A stretch of 64,000 bases of DNA from Maylandia zebra (lineage: Eukaryota > Chordata > Actinopteri > Cichliformes > Cichlidae). The stretch lies in assembly GCF_041146795.1 (NCBI RefSeq), contig NC_135174.1, positions 6,263,878 to 6,327,877 of the forward strand, given 5' to 3'. The notes beneath the pieces were generated by a model, which was not told where the DNA came from, ran no database searches, and was given only the letters and a program-made list of their open reading frames with translations. Shown piece after piece: positions 57,901-64,000 of this stretch. Position 1 is the stretch's first letter. Each line of letters opens with the position of its first letter. Both the position numbers and the translations under genes were made by a program.

Positions 57901-59724
57901 CTCCATTACAATGCTGTTTGTTTTCTCTGGCATCTTTGTGCAGATTACATTAGCTCACCAAAGTCACAATATAGACAGTGTTGTTAGGCTGAGAGCGGGT
58001 GCAGAGCAGCCATACAGAGCCAAGAACATATACAAGCATTATTATGAGAGCGGGTATTAGTGCTTTACTTTTTTTCCCCTCCATACTATTGCTGTAGCCA
58101 CCTTTGCAAATGTTTTAATTTGCATCAAACTTTAAATGAAACTGTAAATCTTTGAAGTGTTCTTTGGGCACACATGTATCACACTCTTAACAGGGCTTGC
58201 AAAATTTTTCCAGTCAGGCTACCAAAATCTATCTCTGCCCTGCCTGTCGGGCTATCATAGGAAGGAAAAATATATGTCGATGCTTTTGCATTCTTTCGAA
58301 AATGTAGCTGAGCAATTATGTCATTGGCATCGGTGAGCCACTGTCAATATGTGACACATTGAAATCGCGTTTGAATTTGCGCTTGTTTTTTGCTTTCACT
58401 TTGCGACCGCGTGAATGGTGTATAGAGAGCTTCAGCACTGATTGGTGAGTGACGATTAATTGCGCACCAATTCCTCTGACGTCGTCTTATCGGTGATTAG
58501 CTTACTATTCAGACATGACAAGTGAAATCTCTCGCAGCAAGCTTAAACATGTGAGAGGTTGATTGCGCAGAGAATCGCTGACCGTTATGTAAGTACGTGT
58601 GTAAAAGCAGCAGGATTTACGCTGGTGTTTTAGTTCTGCTCAGCCAAATAAGACAGGTCAGGGTGAAGAAGGGACAGCCAAAGAAAAGCCGACCACAAAA
58701 CGGAAAAGTTATGACAAATCAGACAATGAGACAAAAAAAGCGCAGCTTTTTTGGTTTCATGGACAAAAGAATTTCTGTTGGAATATGACGAGCTAAATAA
58801 CATGATGTTCTGCCAGGTGTGTTGTGAGTTTCATTCGATTTCTGAGTCGACAAGCGCCTTTGTTACTGGGACCAGTAATTTTAAGAAAGACCCCATCAGA
58901 ACCCATGAGAAATGCAAGAAATGCATTATTGCTCAGTCTGCAGTATCTTTCCCGGAACAAACACCAATTGCAAAAACATACTAAAAATAAACCAAGCACA
59001 AGAAGAAGTCCTGAAAAATCTGTTTAGAACAGCGTGCTATGTTGCAAAGAGTGAACTACCACTGGCAAAATTTAGCAGTCTTTGCAAACTTCAAAAAGCA
59101 AATGGCCTCGATCTTGGTTCCACTTACCTCTGACCCGTGACTCCAGTGGAAATGTCATATTCAGGATCTGACACAGACTGATTCATGTCCTACACAGTTC
59201 TTACAAGTTCATAGAAATTTCTGTTCAATGAGAACCAAGTATTTGAGTTGATGATTGTAATTTTTATACAATGTTGTGATTTGTATTTTAACAATTTTTT
59301 GATTAATTTTTGTTTCTGTTACAATATTATACTTTAATGTATAATATTGTAACGGAAACAAAACATAAAAAAATTGCTCTCTTTTTTTTATTCGGGCTAC
59401 CTAAATTTATTTTGGGCTACCAAAAACTGAAGAGTGCCGGCTCAAAGGGCTACCAGAGATTTTGAAATTTTGCGAGCCTTGCTTAAGTTGCTAGAAATCA
59501 CAGTCAGCCTTACAACCTCCCAGAAATGCTTTATTTAAGGCCCACTTGTAGATGAAATAGTTGACTAATAGGTTTTCAGCCCAGTGCTGGCTGTTGGTCC
59601 TGCTGCTCGGCTCCCCATTATGGTCTCTTTTCCTTTTTGCCCCTTACAGTGTTAACCTTCTGCATTTTTGTTTTTATAGGAAGTGGACGAATCTGACGAG
59701 GGGAGGGACGCAGATGACTTTGAG
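54991..59724 (+). CDS. sap30bp: SAP30-binding protein, first three coding exons (gene continues right)
   Basis: Exons 54991-55084, 56624-56733 and 59680-59724 (94+110+45 = 249 nt) give the first 83 residues in phase. The start MASGKKSTLLSSLAVYGDD matches human MAGKKNVLSSLAVYAEDSEP. Acidic stretches follow (SEPDSDPEQEES, DEDSRENNS, EVDESDEGRDADDFE), as in the human N-terminal third. SAP30BP (about 308 aa in human) is a nuclear protein first described as a SAP30 corepressor partner and also linked to splicing. The conserved HCNGP domain exons (family block SERVRNMSPDEIKIPPEPPG) were not found before the right edge, so intron 3 exceeds 4.2 kb. The exon 2 acceptor is unusual, with a 15-C run upstream. 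An extra in-frame upstream ATG context exists, but homology fixes 54991. Confidence 0.92.
55400..55620. repeat. Possible dispersed repeat in sap30bp intron 1
   Basis: Words such as TCTCAAGTACGCGAGTCCGG and TGGAACACCAGCGTACTTGA resemble a recurrent fish repeat built of AAGTACG/CGTACTT motifs. Borders and family are unresolved. Confidence 0.3.
56594..56608. repeat. Poly-C run before sap30bp exon 2
   Basis: Fifteen consecutive C, ending 15 bp before the exon 2 start. It serves as part of the polypyrimidine tract. Confidence 0.95.
57040..57470 (-). mobile_element. Penelope-like element 3' tail in sap30bp intron 2
   Basis: On the minus strand, GACGAAACGTTTCTCCCACT and AACAGAATCAACTTTTGGGG encode DETFLPLKT and DKQNQLLGD. 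I recall these words from the widespread fish Penelope-like element tail. Further in, on the same strand, comes TTTGCATCTTAATGATCAA. No GIY-YIG core is left. The class is assigned from memory. Confidence 0.45.
58191..59481 (+). mobile_element. hAT-type DNA transposon remnant in sap30bp intron 2
   Basis: The ends are imperfect inverted repeats: CAGGGCTTGCAAAATTT at left, and CAAGGCTCGCAAAATTT at right on the other strand. Inside are pieces of the transposase N-terminus of the ZNF862/C17orf113-like hAT group: DELNNMMFCQVCCEFHS with a CxxC zinc finger, AFVTGTSNFKKDPIRTHEK, NQAQEEVLKNLFRTACYVAK and LCKLQKANGLDLGSTYL. At least two frame changes separate them (near 58740 and 58975). The catalytic DDE part is absent, so it is internally deleted. 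A clear 8-bp target duplication was not found; only CTTAA is shared at both edges. Confidence 0.7.
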
Positions 59725-62700
59725 GTATTTGAACACTGTGGGATTGATTAGATTTAGTGATTAAGCCTGATTAGTTTGTCATTCTGTTTTGTGACTAACC
59801 TGAAGCACAGCGATGGCGGCCACAACATGCAGCGATAGAGCATATTCACTAGATGGTGCTGTGGGTTCATGGATTTGAAGTATGCTATGAGTCACTGATG
59901 CATCTTCATGTGTGGCTTAAAGTGAAGAGGCGAACCAGCCGTGTTGATTCTGTAAAGCACACTACTTGGACCTTCACACCATACTAACCACACCCTTTGT
60001 ATGTGTTTTCAAACTGTATGAGCCAGACGGTGTGCCAGCTTCCTGCTGCACTGTTTGGCAGAGGATGTATAGCTTGACTGAGGCTTTGATTTACAACATT
60101 TCTGTGATGGCTGTCTGAGGGGATTTTGTGAGTTTTGCCTGTTGGTTATGCCACATCATGAAGTGATGGCAATGAAAGGACATTGCAGTATGGTAATGAT
60201 AACTGTGGTTCATGATGTGGTTTCTCAGTGCTGCGTGTATCAACATGTAGAGCTTTATTGCCATGGAAGAGAAACATTTCCAGGAAAGTTAATGAAACAT
60301 ATTCTGTGTACTTTGTAGGGAAATACTTCACTTTCTTCTGTTGGGATGTGGTGCAAAATGAAAATTATAAAAACAAAAAAACAATTTGCAGCTCTCGTTA
60401 ACCCGTATTTTATTCACTATAGAACATAAGAATCCTATTCACACCATAAATGAAGACTGAGACCACCTCCTCCAAAGGGTCTCAGTGCAGTCGATTTGTT
60501 TTACTAGCGTGATTACCATGTTCACATCTGCACAAGTGAACTGAGGTAAGGCAGAAGAAAACCAGTTTGATTTAAATGGAATAAACCTTCAGAGAGATTA
60601 CAATGAATATCTGATCATTTAAAGTATATTCATATAATCTGGAGAATGTCTGTGTGCAAAGGACAGTTTTTATTTTACAAAGCATCCCAACTACTTTGGA
60701 AACGTGCCCATGTGTTTAGTAGTGTTATTTAAACCTGCTGCAAATACCTTTTGTGAGCAGTTGCATTAAAAACAGAGGTTGTCGTGTAATTTTGGCTACG
60801 TTGGGAGAGAGAGTTTAAAGCCTCGATGTGTTTTCTTGCTTTTGTTACCATCACTAAGATATTGTTATAAAGCAATAGGATACTACTCATTTTGGTTTTG
60901 CTAGAAATTCTGCGGTGAAATCTAGCAGCAGTGTAGTTTGCATAAGCAGATGTTAGGTCAACAGGCTAATATTTGGGTTTAGATTTAGAAACCCAAAAAG
61001 AGAGTGAATGTTTATATTAGCTTTCACTTTGTCCTCAAACTTATTGTCGTTTGCAGTTGGCTTATCTGTGAATGGCAGCTGTTAGGTGTTGGTGTGATAC
61101 GTGTCTTAATTGAGAGTGCGCAGTGCCTCATTTAACCACAAAGACTGTTGTGCTCGATAAGAACTGTGGTTGGATATATCCAAGTTCTCCTTTAATGTTT
61201 TAGATTGTACTGTGATCTAGTCTGAGATCTTAAGAAAACATTGAGTTTACACATTCGGGCATGGGGAACTGTCTGCTGGAATGGAGATAAAGGGGATAAT
61301 CTGTAGTGTGAAGCCTTTGTATTGTCGATAAAGTTGATAGTTCTTTTTAGATCTGTGATAGCTGTGCAGCAGAGCCCCCTACTACAGGAGAACGTTTCCT
61401 TGAAGAGCGTGCATCAGAGTCCCTATCGCTTAATTTCAAAGCACTGTTTCTGTTAGTTGGTGACCAACTGAGATATTGAGAAGAGGGGATCTGTTATGTT
61501 TCCAGTAATGCTTATTTAATAATTGCCTGGAAGTTTTAATTTTCAGTAAAATGGATTGTTCTATAATCTTGCTCATAATTTTTAAGCTTGCTGGAGGATA
61601 TGTTAATTAAAAAAAAAAAATTAGACAAACTAAATGTCATAAGTGACAGAGCTCTGAAATATTTAGAGATATTATTGTCCAACATATCTGAGAGTAGTGC
61701 TCTGAATTTTGGGATCCTCACCTTCTAGTACCATCTGGTGAAAAAGTCAGTTTTGTTTTTATGTGGTGTGACCAATTTATTTCATTTACACATTTTTTAA
61801 CCACTATCTCGACTATAATTCTCATTCTGTTACCCAAAATCTATGTGGTTTTATAAATCCAGGCAATTCTCTCCAGTGTTTTGTTTTTCCCAGTTTAACA
61901 TGCTAACAAGTAGCACTAAGGTGTTAAGTGTTCCTTCGAGGCTAATGATCCTGGAGCTTGAACACTAAGGAAGGAGAAAAGCACTTGGCTGGAAAGGATG
62001 TGCAGCAGGTTAGGGTGATCAAGGATACCGATGGAAATGTCATAAACAAAAGAAGAGAGTGTATTGAGAAGGTGAAAAGAGTACTTTGAGGATCTCATGA
62101 ATGAAAAAAATGAGAGAGCAGATGGAGGACAGTTAGTGAATCAAGGTGTGCAGAGGATTAGCAAGGAGGAGGTGAGGCCAGATACGAAGGGTCGAAAAGA
62201 GGTTGGCCCAGAAAAACGCTCTGAAGATAATGAACCATACCAGGAGTTGTTGAAGCTAGATTAAGGAGAGACGTGACAATCAGTCAGCAGCATTATGGCT
62301 TTTTTGCACTGCAGATGCAATGTTTCCTTCTGAGAGTGTTAAGAGTACAGATCAGAAGGAGCCTCACTGTCTTTGTAGGTCTAAAGAAAGTAAATGGTGG
62401 CGTTTGAAGAGAGAAACTGTGATACTGCATGTAAAAGTGGAAGGGAAGTGAGGGTGGTGCACGACATGTATGAGCAAGAAAGATGACAGATGAGCAGGTT
62501 TAAGAGAGCTGGAGGTACACTCTCAAGAGAAGAGGAATATTTTGGACAAAAGAATAACAGCAAGAGTAATGGGGAAGGTTTGAGATGGTGAGCTGTGTGG
62601 TTTGGACACAGTGACGCTGAAAAAAGAACCACAGAGATCATTCATGAATGTAGTGAAAGAAAGTTATGTGACACAAAAAGGATGCTGGTAATAGGATGAG

Positions 62701-64000
62701 ATGGAGGCAGATGATCCACTGTTTCATCTTCTCAAGGGAGCAGCCCAAAGGAGAGGGAAACAAAATAGTAGTAATAATAATAATAATAGTAATAATATTC
62801 CTGCTATTGTAGCAGTGCTGAATGAGTCTGTTATAAGAGGGCAGCCCACATGCTAAAATGCTGCTGCTGCAGAGGCTTGAGTTCAAATCCACTTGGATAC
62901 CATTTTCTGTGGATCTTCCACACACAGAACTGTTCCTGGTGAGAAACAGACTGAACCTCATGTTCAGTGGAGTGCTCCTTTTAACGAGGAAGCATATCGC
63001 TTTGTTTATACAGCTGATACAATTAAAGCAATCCGGTCAGTCTTAAATCGTTTTTTCCCAGTTTGCTGGATGTATGCAAAACGCTAACAGCTGATATTTC
63101 ATACAGCTGTCTCACAGAAATCCCATCAAGAAAGAAGAAAATGTAGAGTTAGAAGTAACCCCCTTATGGTGTATTCAACACCATATTCTGTTATTATAAT
63201 AATGTAGCATTGGCCTTTATTACACTGTTTCCAGTAATTAAAACTTAAATGAGTAGATACGTGATCAGCGTCCCTCCAGTGAATAATCTTTTGGTATATG
63301 TGTGGTTACAAGTCCGTGTTTACTCATGCTAGACAGATGGCTTGACGATGTGCACAGTTAGCTGAAATTAGAAGGGCCTGTTGTTGATCTGAAAGGGTGG
63401 TAATATTTTTGGTGTGGCCTTGTGAGACGGCTAAATTTATATTCTCTGTACAAAAGTCCTCAAAAGCTGCTTACTGTGACCTTACTGTGAGGGCGAGCTA
63501 AAAGGGGAAGCCGTGCCAACTGGAGGATCAGTGAAGTGATGAGTGTTTTTTTGTTTTTTGTTTGTTTGTTTGTTTTTTAAATTAATTCGTTTAATTTTAA
63601 GCTCTGTATCAAATAGTCTAATTTTTTTTTGCTGGGGTTCTTTGCTGTATTTACATGTCTTTCTGCCGTCCTCCCTCCTCCACCACCACCTTGTGATTTG
63701 GCCCACTTCAGGACAGTTCTTTGATGTGCCCGTGCAGTTGCTAGGTGACGGCATGATTCCTGTGAATAACAGCGCTGTTCTTTTGTGCTGAACCTGTGTT
63801 ATGCCCAGAATGCTGGCACAATAGGCGGCATATTTTAAGGGCTGTACAAGACTCCTCCTCCTGCTGAGCCAAGTCGTTCTCTGGAATCTTCTCTAAGATT
63901 TACAGTTCAGGCTTCTGTTACTGCTAAGAAACTGCTCTGTAGTGTGTGAAGTCTGCTTCTGGGTTCTGTGATTTTTAGGTTTCAGGTATACAGAGAATGA
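59725..64000 (+). other. sap30bp: sap30bp intron 3 (to right edge)
   Basis: No further sap30bp exon was seen. The only structured content is the RTE-like remnant at 61965-62800, with its TAA-type simple tail. A weak CTCF-like word (TCACTAGATGGTGC) lies at about 59847. The rest is AT-rich. Confidence 0.55.
61965..62800 (+). mobile_element. RTE-like LINE remnant, internally deleted
   Basis: The 5' portion reads DTDGNVINKR, then LMNEKNERADGGQLVNQGVQ in a shifted frame, like the pre-RT block of fish RTE-type LINEs (EYFEELMNEENERE). The 3' portion has SFMNVVKESYV and GATGGAGGCAGATGATCCAC, then AGGGAGCAGCCCAAAGGAGA. It ends in a TAA/TAG simple repeat at 62763-62800. The RT core between them is missing. 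It is in the same orientation as sap30bp and of the same family as 28437-28945. Confidence 0.65.

Overview
The window is teleost fish nuclear DNA, most probably from a percomorph such as a cichlid. Evidence: small spliced vertebrate genes with GT..AG introns, eukaryotic tRNA genes, AT-rich introns, and many L2, RTE-like, Tc1, hAT and piggyBac fragments typical of fish. No bacterial or viral gene block was seen. Homologies are judged by eye from remembered protein families. Exon borders come from reading frame continuity plus splice consensus; where stated, the summed exon lengths divide by three and match the family length.

Layout. (1) 1-6595, minus: first coding exon of spag9 (JIP4), with the start of its long intron 1 filled by nested MITEs and a near-complete L2 3' half. 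(2) 8.8-19.3 kb, minus: complete daglb, 15 coding exons, 676 aa, catalytic Ser/Asp/His all visible. (3) 21.2-23.3 kb, minus: a three-exon gene I do not recognise (about 276 aa). (4) 23.6-26.0 kb: tRNA-Gln(CTG), then mrpl58 (plus, 6 exons, 194 aa), then initiator tRNA-Met and tRNA-Arg(TCG) on minus. (5) 30.3-41.3 kb, minus: complete cdr2l, 6 coding exons, 493 aa. (6) 41.3-50.1 kb: gene-poor spacer. (7) 50.1-53.6 kb, plus: two membrane micropeptide genes in tandem, smim5 (70 aa) and smim6/endoregulin (80 aa). (8) 55.0 kb to the right edge, plus: the first three coding exons of sap30bp, whose introns hold a hAT remnant, a Penelope-like tail and an RTE-like remnant.

The genes are ordinary housekeeping or signalling loci, not an operon. 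From mrpl58 rightwards the order mrpl58-cdr2l-smim5-smim6-sap30bp matches a block I know from human 17q25.1. daglb (human 7p22.1) and spag9 (human 17q21) lie beside it here, so a chromosomal junction falls between daglb and mrpl58. The items most worth a second look are the unrecognised gene at 21.2-23.2 kb, its head-to-head promoter shared with mrpl58 and containing a tRNA gene, and the smim5/smim6 pair. I found no convincing wholly new multi-gene system.
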